From Terriglobales bacterium (lineage in GTDB: Bacteria; Acidobacteriota; Terriglobia; Terriglobales; Acidobacteriaceae): DNA of 64,000 nucleotides. Of this stretch, positions 35,701 to 43,184 are shown piece after piece. The DNA is taken from contig JAICSO010000013.1 in assembly GCA_025936825.1 (NCBI GenBank), positions 62,001 through 126,000 on the forward strand, given 5' to 3'. The position numbers and the translations under genes were made by a program. Positions within the stretch are counted from its first letter, which is position 1. Every line of letters begins with the position of its first letter. A model generated the notes under the pieces. The model made no database searches. It was not told the DNA's origin and worked only from the letters and a program-made list of their open reading frames with translations.

Positions 35701-36219
35701 ATTTCGGCGCGCAATGCCGAAGGCGGCGGAGCAATCATCGAAGTGAAACTACCTTCCGCAGGACGCGCCGTAGCCTCTTCTCATCCGCGCGCCACTACAC
35801 CGGTTCGCGAAGCGGTGCTGAAGGGAAGAGTGCTGTTGGTGGAAGACGAAGAGAGTGTCCTGGATTTCGAGCGCGACGTACTCTCGGGGGCAGGCGCACA
35901 AGTCGTCGCCGTTGCCAGCCTGGACGCCATGAAGACTGCGCTCAGCTCTCAAACCTGCGACGCCATCGTCATGAACGGCAAAATGCCGGGGTCCTCCAGT
36001 GTTCAGGAAACGCGTAAATGGGTGGCAGAGACATGGCCTGAGCTCGGCAGCAATTTGATGTTCACGTTCTCCAGTTTGGCGGAACCTGATGTTCGCAGCT
36101 TCCTGGAGCACAGTGAAGTTCAGTACCTGGTGAAACCGTTCGAGATCGGCGAGCTGATCGCCGCCGCGCGCAAGCTGCTGGAAAAGCCCCGCGCCGCCGC
36201 GGCGAAGGCGGGAGAGTAA
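32719..36219 (+). CDS. Seven-TM GAF/PAS hybrid histidine kinase with a degenerate receiver
   Basis: 1166 residues. About seven membrane helices fill residues 20-200 (AVLLILAASLLVF, CLMVWIVGWVAYLA, FVIAVSLFVIGAIIY, LVAICAAVVVFAAL and others). Then come GAF (about 215-370), PAS (375-475, with a NCPYC motif), PAS (480-605), GAF (615-765), HisKA (AHELNNPLTAI), HATPase_c (NIVNNGLDAI, DSGPGIKEP, GTGLGLSICYG) and a C-terminal receiver. In the receiver the phosphoacceptor is Asn1086 (IVMNGKMPG instead of xxxDxxMPG), while the acidic pocket (VEDEES) and Lys (YLVKPF) are kept. It is probably partnered with the divergent HD-GYP regulator. Confidence 0.94.
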   Translation: MNSILWRAWEGLAGLAMPKLMAREMAVLLILAASLLVFRTLRERCLMVWIVGWVAYLASRHALNNPADPFAVPIGQTEFVIAVSLFVIGAIIYAKARSILTPLVAICAAVVVFAALQGFYWPGLPTLRFALELSYRILTFGAAIGLLRYRRMRREIGTWVLAAGLTLLHLDWAPLTSRIPGESGILIDVLLGLGMLLVILDEARLKNHRLATLNELSTTISDAAHAGSMNTAAALHHLRKLMGADAAWFRFINGPRLTIFQHVGLSDQFLQDRAAVNTNDPLEKIPAEMTPVLLPKSKFGDQAAVFRRERLQQLVVTTVPGRKALAGTLVLGNRRGRSYSPDEREFLVTCAQQLGLALENLHLVEEILRSHRQWSNTFESIQDIVLLHDAEFRILKANPSLLGRLGKSQAEVVGKLCEAVLPKQDTGWANCPYCRGQEDGFYEGLDPFGGFSVASTSTYVDQGTKQKATIHVVRDITERRAAEEKYRSLFEQVQEGVFVTTPEGKLLDCNDAFVRMLGYGSREALLGHNVDADFYTSAQQRKTFRQELETHNFVRDFEVSLRRKDGSMLTAVESSFAFRDEAGKIERYQGFLLDITEKKHAEDEIRRRNRELNALNAMAVIATQSFDLDEILNLTLRQVISLLGAEAGAVYLAEPDQRYRRRANWGQRITDRKRLGEVVFSDGLGELVTRSRAEVLTDEYLPHLPESVREFIANANAGSSIWVVLWGKDDPVGLMGITRAQQQEYTLNDENLLVAIGRQLSTTVEKVRLYEETCKAYDDLRRAQEQLLQSEKMSAIGQLIAGVAHELNNPLTAILGYAQLLEAEPLDSKAKEFTSKIFKQGQRTHRVVQNLLSFARQRAPQKEEFNVVEVLEEALLLRDYDLKVGNITLERDFQAGLPAVLGDRHQLEQVFLNIVNNGLDAITEDEDNPKNARRFRVRGFTQDNWVHLEFQDSGPGIKEPTRIFEPFYTTKSVGKGTGLGLSICYGIVKEHGGEISARNAEGGGAIIEVKLPSAGRAVASSHPRATTPVREAVLKGRVLLVEDEESVLDFERDVLSGAGAQVVAVASLDAMKTALSSQTCDAIVMNGKMPGSSSVQETRKWVAETWPELGSNLMFTFSSLAEPDVRSFLEHSEVQYLVKPFEIGELIAAARKLLEKPRAAAAKAGE

Positions 36220-36224
36220 GAACA

Positions 36225-36315
36225 GTGGTTAGTGACTAGTGGTTAGTTGCTAGTCTTTGCGTAAGCCCCCGGAATCCCCCTGCGCGAATCCGGCTAGCCA
36301 CTAGTCACTAGCCAC
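36225..36315. repeat. Inverted repeat of CTAG-rich words
   Basis: GTGGTTAGTGACTAGTGGTTAG (36225-36246, 22 nt) is the mirror of 36294-36315 with two mismatches by eye. Each arm is itself made of repeated (C/T)TAGT words. It fills most of the 155-nt gap after the hybrid kinase and before ftcD. Confidence 0.8.
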
Positions 36316-36374
36316 TACGCCACTAGCTCACTCCTCCTTGCACCCTCCTTCCCGCACAGCTATCCTTCTCCCGT

Positions 36375-37847
36375 ATGCAGACCCTGGTCGAATGCGTCCC
36401 AAATTTCTCCGAAGGGCGCGATAAGTCGAAGGTAGATGCGATTGTCGAAGCGATGAAGCTCGACGGCGTTTATCTGCTCGACCGCGAAATGGACGCTGAC
36501 CACAACCGCTGCGTGATCACCATCGTTGGTGATCGCGAGGCGGTGCAGGAGGCCTCGATTCGCGGCGTCGGCAAAGCGGCGGAACTCATCGACCTGAATC
36601 AACACCAGGGGGCGCACCCGCGGCTGGGCGCGGCGGACGTCGTGCCGTTCATCCCGATTGAAGGCGTCACGCTGGAAGATTGTGTCGCTATGGCGCGGCA
36701 TGTTGGCGAGGAGATATGGAAGCGACATAGAGTTCCCGTGTACCTTTACGAAGCGGCCGCGACCTCGCCCGAACGTCAGAATCTGGAAAATATTCGCCGC
36801 GGGCAGTTCGAAGGCATTCGCGCAGAGATCGCCACCAACCCGGCGCGCAAGCCGGACTTTGGTGAAGCTGCGATACACCCAACTGCGGGTGCCTGTGTCG
36901 TTGGCGCGCGCAAGTTTCTCATCGCCTACAACATCTTTCTGAATACCGCGGATGTCGAGACCGCAAAAAAAGTGGCTAAGGCTGTACGCTTCTCCAGTGG
37001 CGGCCTACGCTTCGTTAAAGCCGCCGGATTCCTGGTGCGCGGGCAAGCACAAGTTTCCATGAACCTTACCGACTTCGAGCAGACGCCGATCCATCGCGTC
37101 TTTGAAGCGGTACGCGCCGAGGCTGCACGATATGGCGCGCTGCCGCAGAGCAGCGAGATCGTCGGGCTGATTCCGAAAAAAGCGCTCGAGCAGAGTGCCG
37201 AGTGGTTTCTGCAGATCGAGAACTTCGATTCTTCGCTCATCCTGGAGAACCGGCTTGCAGGGGTGGTGGGAGGGAAGATGGCTGTGGGCGGAATTCGTGC
37301 CGGGGTCGAGCCATTCATCGAGCAACTCGCCGCACCGACAACGACTCCGGGTGGGGGCAGCGCTGCGGCTGCGGCCGGATCGATGGCGGCCGCGTTGGGC
37401 GCGATGGTCGCGACCATGTCACGGGGGAAGAAAGCGTATGCACAATATGAGGGTCAACTGAGCGAGGCCATCTCTCGTCTGTCGCAACTCCGCGAGGACC
37501 TGAAGACGTCGATTGACGCGGATGCGGAGTCTTTCAAACAGGTGATGGCCGCCTACAAAAAGGCGAAGGAAAGCGCTTCAGCAGACGGGATTGTCGACAG
37601 TGCGCTCAAACACGCAACGGACGTCCCACTAAACGTCGCCGAGAAGGCAAGGGAAGTTCTTCGCATCCTGGACAGCCTGGGCCCAATCACCAGCCCGAAT
37701 ATGAAATCGGACCTGTTCACTGGCGCCGCAATGGCGCGTGCGGCGATCGAAGGCGCGCTGTCGAACGTTGAGGTAAACCTTGAGTCGCTGAAAGACGCAG
37801 AATTTACAAATCAGGCACGCATTCGGGCAAAAGCGCTCAGAGCCTAG
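36375..37847 (+). CDS. ftcD: Bifunctional formimidoyltransferase-cyclodeaminase
   Basis: 490 residues in two fused parts. Residues 1-300 are the glutamate formimidoyltransferase (VECVPNFSEGRD, DADHNRCVITIVG, HQGAHPRLGAADVVPF with the catalytic His, VYLYEAAA, QVSMNLTDFEQTP). Residues about 315-490 are the cyclodeaminase (PTTTPGGGSAAAAAGSMAAALGAMVATMSRGK, split here by Ala runs; DAESFKQVMAAYK; DLFTGAAMARAAIEGA). It moves the formimino group of formiminoglutamate to tetrahydrofolate and then releases ammonia, the last step of histidine degradation. No hut genes are adjacent. The repeat at 36225-36315 precedes it. Confidence 0.95.
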   Translation: MQTLVECVPNFSEGRDKSKVDAIVEAMKLDGVYLLDREMDADHNRCVITIVGDREAVQEASIRGVGKAAELIDLNQHQGAHPRLGAADVVPFIPIEGVTLEDCVAMARHVGEEIWKRHRVPVYLYEAAATSPERQNLENIRRGQFEGIRAEIATNPARKPDFGEAAIHPTAGACVVGARKFLIAYNIFLNTADVETAKKVAKAVRFSSGGLRFVKAAGFLVRGQAQVSMNLTDFEQTPIHRVFEAVRAEAARYGALPQSSEIVGLIPKKALEQSAEWFLQIENFDSSLILENRLAGVVGGKMAVGGIRAGVEPFIEQLAAPTTTPGGGSAAAAAGSMAAALGAMVATMSRGKKAYAQYEGQLSEAISRLSQLREDLKTSIDADAESFKQVMAAYKKAKESASADGIVDSALKHATDVPLNVAEKAREVLRILDSLGPITSPNMKSDLFTGAAMARAAIEGALSNVEVNLESLKDAEFTNQARIRAKALRA

Positions 37848-38004
37848 TTACCTCGCAAGAAATGCGTCTCTTTGCCGTTCTTACCTTGGGAGACGCCCGC
37901 ACTCTGGTAAGCCTGATTGCCGCCACCGCTCGACTACAATGGGACTTACATCTGGGTGACTGCTGGATTAGGCTCTGCATCCAATACTGTATTCCGAGGT
38001 CTCT

Positions 38005-38949
38005 ATGACGAATTCTGTGCGCAAGTTGTCGATCGTCCTCTGCATCGCCGCGCTGGGGGGCAGCGCTTTGGCCGCGCCTCTGCCCGGTTCGATCCGCCCG
38101 GCCATCCCTTCCGAGGTGCAGCAGATCATTTGCGTCGATTACCGCGCACTGAAGGATTCGAGCACCGCCCAGGCGCTCAAGGCACAGGTGCTGCCCGAGA
38201 ATCTCAAAGAATTCGAGTCTGCACTGAAGTCAGAAGGAATCAATGTTGACCGCGATGTGGATGAGTTGACCTTCATCAGCTATCGCCACCCCAAGCAGGG
38301 CATCAAGATTGTGGGCGCGGCGCAGGGAGTTTTCCAGACAAAGGCGGTCCTCAAAAAGCTGCAGGTGCAGAAAATTAAGCCGACGAAATACCGCGATGCC
38401 GACATTTATCCGATGTCGGATGGCATGCAGATGACGTTTCTTGACGACAGCACGTTGCTCTTTGGTGATGGCGGCGCAGTCCGCGGCTCTCTCGACGCAC
38501 GCGATGGTTATGTGCAGACGCTCGATTCGAATCCCGACATTGCAAACCTGATTGAAGGTGTGGAGAGTGGCGCGGTATGGAGCATCCTTGATCAAAAGGG
38601 CACGCAAAATATGCTGCTGTCGGCGCTTGGCGATGCCTCGCACCTCGCCGACTACGAGAACGTGAAGAAGCGCATCCTCGGCTCGCGCTACATCATGAAT
38701 TTTTCCAGCGGTGTGAATTTCGATTTGGACGTGATCACTTCGGATTCGGTGACGGCGGCGACGCTTTCTTCGTTGGTGAAAGCCGGTGTTCTTTATAAAA
38801 AGATGACAGCCAGTCCTGTCGAGAAAGCCGCTCTGGAAGGTGTGTCGGTCGATTCCGACAGCGCCAAGCTACAAATGCACTTCAAGACGGACGACAAGCA
38901 ATTCCAGGCCCTGATGCGCACGAGCTTGTTTGCCGCGGTATCGCGCTAA
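38005..38949 (+). CDS. Secreted protein of unknown function
   Basis: 314 residues, ATG 38005 with CCGAGG upstream. It has a signal peptide (LSIVLCIAALGGSALAAP) and a mature alpha/beta part: VQQIICVDYRALKDSS, LTFISYRHPKQG, VGAAQGVFQTKAVLKKL, MQMTFLDDSTLLFGDGGAV and AVWSILDQKG. The order of elements loosely recalls the DUF3352-like part of the 22794 gene, but I cannot show homology by eye. It lacks catalytic motifs. A GCGTCTC/GAGACGC stem lies at 37864-37896 between ftcD and this gene. Confidence 0.75.
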   Translation: MTNSVRKLSIVLCIAALGGSALAAPLPGSIRPAIPSEVQQIICVDYRALKDSSTAQALKAQVLPENLKEFESALKSEGINVDRDVDELTFISYRHPKQGIKIVGAAQGVFQTKAVLKKLQVQKIKPTKYRDADIYPMSDGMQMTFLDDSTLLFGDGGAVRGSLDARDGYVQTLDSNPDIANLIEGVESGAVWSILDQKGTQNMLLSALGDASHLADYENVKKRILGSRYIMNFSSGVNFDLDVITSDSVTAATLSSLVKAGVLYKKMTASPVEKAALEGVSVDSDSAKLQMHFKTDDKQFQALMRTSLFAAVSR

Positions 38950-38974
38950 CTAGCCTAACGCTCGTAACCCCTGT

Positions 38975-39463
38975 TCAGACCACACCAGGTCTTGGCAGCT
39001 GATGGCTTTCTGTTCTCCGCGCTCTAACGATGACAAACCAGACAATCTGTGCCACGAGCGCAGCGCTGCTGTCGAGAATGACATCGCGGAAAGTGCCGGT
39101 TCTCGAGGGCAGAAAAGTCTGGTGCCATTCGTCAAATGAAGCGACGAGAGCGGTGCTAAAAAACGCCACCGCAGCCCATTGCAGACACCAGCGCGTACTC
39201 AAGCGCGGAAATGTCGCCCGCCAGGATCGAAACAGCAGCACGCTCAGAATGAAATACCCGACGACGTGCCCCGCCTTGCGCATCAATGCATGCCAGACGG
39301 CGAAGCGGGCAGGATCCAAGCCGAACAGAAACGAGAAGATGGGATACAGGAGACTAGCGGTGTGGTCGGAGGATCCGATGTTTGTGGATTCGAGCGCGAT
39401 GATCGCAAGCCAGATGGCCGACGGCAACCAAACTTTGATGACGCGCTTGGCGGATGTGTTCAA
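38975..39463 (-). CDS. VanZ-like membrane protein
   Basis: 162 residues; TTG 39463 is the only sensible start, with a stop just upstream. Four membrane segments and the family motifs are present: WHALMRKAGHVVGYFIL, ALVASFDEWHQTFLPSRTGTFRDVILDSSAALV. The first motif carries the conserved Lys-x-x-His and the second the DEWHQ...R...D pattern. VanZ of Enterococcus gives low-level teicoplanin resistance, but most relatives have no known role. It is convergent with the 38005 gene. Confidence 0.85.
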   Translation of the reverse strand: MNTSAKRVIKVWLPSAIWLAIIALESTNIGSSDHTASLLYPIFSFLFGLDPARFAVWHALMRKAGHVVGYFILSVLLFRSWRATFPRLSTRWCLQWAAVAFFSTALVASFDEWHQTFLPSRTGTFRDVILDSSAALVAQIVWFVIVRARRTESHQLPRPGVV

Positions 39464-39497
39464 ACGCCAATTCTAATCTCGATGTGGGAAGAGCGCT

Positions 39498-39962
39498 TTA
39501 CGCCACCTGTTCCTTCGTCCCATCTTTCGCGGCAAAAATCCCTTCGAAATTAACGAAGAAGCACTCGACCTGTAGGTCAGGGAAGCGGTCTTTCAGCAGT
39601 CCCGTCGCCCTTTCCAACTCCTGGCAGTGATGCTTTGCCTCTACCTCGCGGTCGCCGTTGAAGGCAGCCAGTCCGCCGTAAGTCGCGCAGTCCGAGTGGC
39701 ACATGATGTAAGCGCGCGTGGTCTTGTGCAGCAAGATGGACATGCGCACCTGCTCGAGGATGAAATCACGCTCAAAGTCGTTGCGAGGGGAAGCCAGCGT
39801 CTTCGCGCCTCCGGCGATCACGACCATGTCCGGGCGAAGGATGCCACGCTTCTGCAGAAATTTGTTCACAACCGTGCGAATGCGCTGGTCAAAGCAGGTG
39901 AGTACGACCGCATCGGCTACATACGGCTCGGATGGGGAGTCGAAATGGAAGGTCTTTTCCAT
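39498..39962 (-). CDS. Small beta-carbonic-anhydrase-like protein
   Basis: 154 residues from ATG 39962; the longer frame back to 40139 overlaps the divergent desulfurase and is unlikely. Zinc-site motifs of the beta class are present: TCFDQRI (Cys-x-Asp-x-Arg) near residue 21 and CHSDC (His-x-x-Cys) near residue 85. At this length it resembles the minimal carbonic-anhydrase-fold proteins, some of which are not hydratases. It may interconvert CO2 and bicarbonate. It is divergent, by 60 nt, from the cysteine desulfurase. Confidence 0.8.
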   Translation of the reverse strand: MEKTFHFDSPSEPYVADAVVLTCFDQRIRTVVNKFLQKRGILRPDMVVIAGGAKTLASPRNDFERDFILEQVRMSILLHKTTRAYIMCHSDCATYGGLAAFNGDREVEAKHHCQELERATGLLKDRFPDLQVECFFVNFEGIFAAKDGTKEQVA

Positions 39963-40022
39963 GGGCGTATGTAGGATATCAAGGTCCGCGGGAATGGCCT
40001 TGGAGGCGGGTAAAATAGATAG

Positions 40023-41192
40023 ATGCGGCGGGTTTACTTGGACAACAACGCGACCACCCCTGTGCTGCCCGACGTGCTGGATGCCATGCGTCCATACTTT
40101 GGCGAGCACTTTGGGAATGCCTCGTCCATCCATCACCATGGGCAGGAGACCAGGTCAGCGGTCGAGCGGGCTCGGGAATCTGTAGCGACCCTGCTGGGGT
40201 GCCGCCCTGCAGAAGTTGTCTTCACCAGCGGAGGCACTGAAGCTGACAATCTGGCGATCTTCGGTCTCGCTCGTTCCGGCGATCACGTTATCACTTCAAC
40301 CATCGAGCACCATGCTGTCCTGAACTCCTGCAAGCAGTTGCAGGAACGCGGCGTCGAGGTCACGTTCGTGCCGGTAGATGGCCGTGGGATCGTGAATCCC
40401 GATGATGTTCGCCGAGCGCTGCGGTCCAACACTAAGCTGGTCACGATCATGTACGCGAACAACGAGACCGGGGTGATCCAGCCGGTTGAAGAATTCGGCA
40501 AGATCTGCGCCGAGGCAGATGTCTACTTCCACACCGACGCGGTGCAGGCTGCGTCGAAGATCCCCATCGATGTAAAGACAATCGGCTGCGACTTGCTCTC
40601 GATTTCTGGACACAAGTTCCACGCACCGCAGGGAATTGGCGCGCTGTACGTCCGCAAAGGCACCAAGCTTGAGGCGCTGTTTTATGGCGGAAGTCACGAG
40701 CGATCCCGCCGCGCCGGTACGGAGAACGTGCCTGGAATTGTGGGTCTGGGAAAGGCGGCAGAGCTTGCCACGAAGGGCTTCGCAGCTGGAGATGATCGCG
40801 CAACGGCTGCTTTGCGAGACAAACTGCAGACGGCCATCCTGGACAAGATTGAGTGGGCCGGAGTGAATGGTCAGGGCGCTGCTCGGGTCCCAAATACGAC
40901 GAACATTTACTTCGATTACATTGAAGGCGAGGCGCTGGTGATTGCACTTGATCTCAAGGGACTTTCGGTCTCCACTGGCGCCGCATGTTCATCAGGCGCG
41001 ATTGAGCCTTCGCACGTGTTGACCGCGATGGGATTGCGTCCGGACCGTGCCCGCGCCAGCATCCGATTCAGCCTGGGTAAGCAGAACACGGCCGAGGACG
41101 TGGATTTCGCTCTGCAACTCGTCCCATCTGCTGTGGAACGATTGCGCGAATTGTCGCCCCTGTACAATAAGAAAACAGCTGTTAGCTCTTAG
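40023..41192 (+). CDS. Cysteine desulfurase (NifS/IscS family)
   Basis: 389 residues, a class V PLP enzyme. Motifs: YLDNNATTP, FTSGGTEADNLAI, EHHAVLNSC, ANNETGVIQP, HTDAVQAA, the PLP Lys in SISGHKFHAPQGIG, SRRAGTENVPG and the sulfur-carrying Cys in TGAACSSGAIEPSHVL. It makes persulfide from cysteine. The next gene on the same strand is mnmA, which uses this sulfur for tRNA 2-thiouridine, so a sulfur relay is likely. The ATG has no clear ribosome site; TAAAAT lies 6 nt upstream, which could mean a leaderless message. The last codons and the stop lie inside an intergenic repeat. Confidence 0.95.
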   Translation: MRRVYLDNNATTPVLPDVLDAMRPYFGEHFGNASSIHHHGQETRSAVERARESVATLLGCRPAEVVFTSGGTEADNLAIFGLARSGDHVITSTIEHHAVLNSCKQLQERGVEVTFVPVDGRGIVNPDDVRRALRSNTKLVTIMYANNETGVIQPVEEFGKICAEADVYFHTDAVQAASKIPIDVKTIGCDLLSISGHKFHAPQGIGALYVRKGTKLEALFYGGSHERSRRAGTENVPGIVGLGKAAELATKGFAAGDDRATAALRDKLQTAILDKIEWAGVNGQGAARVPNTTNIYFDYIEGEALVIALDLKGLSVSTGAACSSGAIEPSHVLTAMGLRPDRARASIRFSLGKQNTAEDVDFALQLVPSAVERLRELSPLYNKKTAVSS

Positions 41193-41281
41193 CCTTTAGC
41201 CGTCAGCGGAACCCGCTGGCCCTCTCCATCGCGGAACCACCTCGTGCTTTCGTTTCGGCTAAAAGCTAAAGGCTAAGAGCT
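41184..41281. repeat. Inverted repeat of TTAGC/GCTAA words
   Basis: AGCTCTTAGCCTTTAGC (41184-41200) is perfectly mirrored by GCTAAAGGCTAAGAGCT (41265-41281). Each arm consists of repeated GCTAA(A/G) words, and the right arm is extended by another AAGAGCT. The left arm overlaps the 3' end of the desulfurase gene and supplies its TAG stop (41190-41192). The right arm ends 14 nt before mnmA. Confidence 0.85.
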
Positions 41282-41295
41282 AAGAGCTGAGCCTC

Positions 41296-42408
41296 ATGCC
41301 TACATCCCGCACCATTGCCGTTGCCATGTCGGGAGGGGTTGACTCCTCGACCGTCGCGGCCATGCTGCGCGCCGATGGCTACAACGTGGTCGGCCTTACC
41401 ATGCAGCTCTGGAACCAGCGCCGGCTGGCGGGCCGCGAGGGCATGCCTGAGGCCGTCACGGGACGCTGCTGCTCGCTCGACGACGTCTACGACGCGCGGC
41501 GTGTTGCCGAGACAATCGGCATTCCTTACTACGTGGTCAATCACGAAGACCGGTTCGAGCGCGATGTGGTCCGCCCGTTTGTGCAGGAGTATCTGTCAGG
41601 GCGCACTCCCATCCCGTGCAGTCTCTGCAACAATCACTTGAAGTTTGATCAGCTACTCATTGTTGCACAGCAGATTGGAGCCGAGGCAGTCGCCACGGGT
41701 CATTACGCGCGAGTTGACTTCGATGAGCCCAGCGGACGCTGGCTGTTGACGCGGCCGACTGATCGCTCGAAGGACCAGACCTACTTTCTTTTTGGCCTCA
41801 CCCAGGAGCAGCTTAGCTGCACGCTGTTTCCCCTGGGCGGGATGACCAAGCCGGAGGTGCGCGAGCTCGCCCGCAAGCACGGTCTTGCCCTTGCCGAGAA
41901 GCCGGATTCCCAGGAGATTTGCTTTGTCCCCGGCGGAGACTACAAGCGTTTTTTGGACGCCTACCTCGCCGAGCAGGGCGACTCGCTTCCGGACACGTCG
42001 GGCGAGTTGGTCACAAGCGACGGCCGCGTCATTGGTGAGCACACGGGCATTCACAACTTCACAGTTGGTCAGCGGAAGGGCCTGGGTGTCGCGACCGGTT
42101 CACCGCTGTACGTCCTCCAAATCAAGGGCGACCAGCGCCAGGTGGTTGTCGGCGAGCAGGAGAATCTCTATTCGCAGACGTTGATCGCGCGCCGCACAAA
42201 TCTGATTTCCATTGAGGAGTTGCTTGAGCCGAAGCGGGTTGCGGTAAAGATTCGTCATCGTCACGAGCCTGCGCCGGCGGTTATCGAGAAAAGGGACGCC
42301 GACGAGATTCTCGTTACCTTCGATGAGCCGCAGCGCGCAGTCACTCCCGGACAGGCCGCCGTGTTCTACGACGGCGATGTTGTTGTGGGCGGCGGATGGA
42401 TTGCCTGA
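41296..42408 (+). CDS. mnmA: tRNA-specific 2-thiouridylase
   Basis: 370 residues, standard length. The PP-loop ATPase motif is at residues 10-17 (AMSGGVDSS), followed by GLTMQLWN, the first catalytic Cys in [20 protein letters not shown], the second Cys in [10 protein letters not shown] and the C-terminal domain beginning [13 protein letters not shown]. It adds sulfur to U34 of tRNA Lys, Glu and Gln using persulfide from a cysteine desulfurase, and such an enzyme is encoded just upstream (103 nt). The gene is bordered on both sides by GCTCTTAGC-type repeat sequence. Confidence 0.97.
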   Translation: MPTSRTIAVAMSGGVDSSTVAAMLRADGYNVVGLTMQLWNQRRLAGREGMPEAVTGRCCSLDDVYDARRVAETIGIPYYVVNHEDRFERDVVRPFVQEYLSGRTPIPCSLCNNHLKFDQLLIVAQQIGAEAVATGHYARVDFDEPSGRWLLTRPTDRSKDQTYFLFGLTQEQLSCTLFPLGGMTKPEVRELARKHGLALAEKPDSQEICFVPGGDYKRFLDAYLAEQGDSLPDTSGELVTSDGRVIGEHTGIHNFTVGQRKGLGVATGSPLYVLQIKGDQRQVVVGEQENLYSQTLIARRTNLISIEELLEPKRVAVKIRHRHEPAPAVIEKRDADEILVTFDEPQRAVTPGQAAVFYDGDVVVGGGWIA

Positions 42409-42411
42409 AGC

Positions 42412-42490
42412 GGCTCTTGGCTTTAGGCTCTAGCGCTCCAAATTTCCTTCAGAGTTTTTTCGTGTGACTTCGTGTCCTTCGTGGTTGAAT
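42412..42490. repeat. Degenerate repeat copies after mnmA
   Basis: Two elements lie in the 107-nt gap. GGCTCTTGGCTTTAGGCTC and the next four bases (42412-42434) look like a decayed copy of the TTAGC repeat upstream of mnmA. Then 42456-42490, read on the minus strand, gives TCAACCACGAAGGACACGAA followed by GTCACACGAA, three near-copies of an ACACGAAG word, matching the layout of the repeats at 22.15 and 50.2 kb. Confidence 0.6.
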
Positions 42491-42515
42491 CCTTGGCTGG
42501 GCGCCAAGTTAGACT

Positions 42516-43063
42516 TCAGGCAACAAAGGGAATGTAGGCCCGCACTTGGGCCTTGTATTCCCGAAACTCTTCACCGAATCGTTCTTCCAGCAGCTTCTCT
42601 TCCGTCCGTACCCTAATTTCGGTTCCGATCACAAACAGCACAATCGCGGGCACAAACATTGCCATGGGGTGACGATCACTCCGGTTGCGCAATCCACCAA
42701 CAGCATGGAGGTATAGATCGGGTTGCGCACCAGCGCGTAAGGACCAGATCGCACGAGGTGGTGGTCGGCCCCCAGTGCCGCATCAATACGCAGTTGGCCA
42801 GCCAGCGCGCGAGACGACGTCCATGAGAGCGCGATAGCCAGCGCGAACAGCACAACGGAGACAATCAGCCGCCACCACGGCAGCGGCCGCGTCCAGAAAT
42901 GCCCTTGCCACAAGAGCGTGAAAGCAAGGAACTGCAGCAGAAGTCCCCATCGCGAACTGCGATTTACGATGCTGGCGCCCGGCGTCTTCCGATGTGCCGG
43001 AACAAAGGGATAAAACCAGATGACGATTCCGATGATGATGAGAAAGTAGACGTAGACGGGCAT
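42516..43063 (-). pseudogene. Isoprenylcysteine-methyltransferase-like membrane protein, frameshifted
   Basis: The 5' part (ATG 43063) encodes membrane helices and the family motif HHLVRSGPYALVRNPIYTSM, then runs off frame after GVIVTPW at about 42660. The 3' part continues in another frame as MFVPAIVLFVIGTEIRVR, EEKLLEERFGEEFREYK and ends at TGA 42516. Together they make one ICMT/PEMT-like protein of about 180 residues, which methylates a lipid-linked or thiol substrate in the membrane. A single missing base at about 42655-42662 explains the break. It may be a real mutation or a sequence error. Confidence 0.8.
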
Positions 43064-43098
43064 CAGGTCAGAATTGAATCACTGGGGGAAATAGAGTC

Positions 43099-43184
43099 AT
43101 TGAATCATCGGATCATTGAACCCACGTGAGTAGCCGCGGTTCTTCAATGATTCAATCGCTAAATGATTCAATGATTCAATCTAG
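43099..43184. repeat. ATTGAATCATTGAA-type repeats, inverted
   Basis: 43099-43120 contains ATTGAATCAT and ATCATTGAA. 43143-43156 (TTCAATGATTCAAT) and 43164-43181 repeat the same words in reverse orientation. The 117-nt gap between two minus-strand genes consists mostly of these words, and the last one touches the stop codon of the next gene. Confidence 0.75.

Noticed and set aside
39963-40139. N-terminal extension of the carbonic-anhydrase-like protein
   Set aside because: It overlaps the divergent desulfurase 5' end and looks like its antisense.
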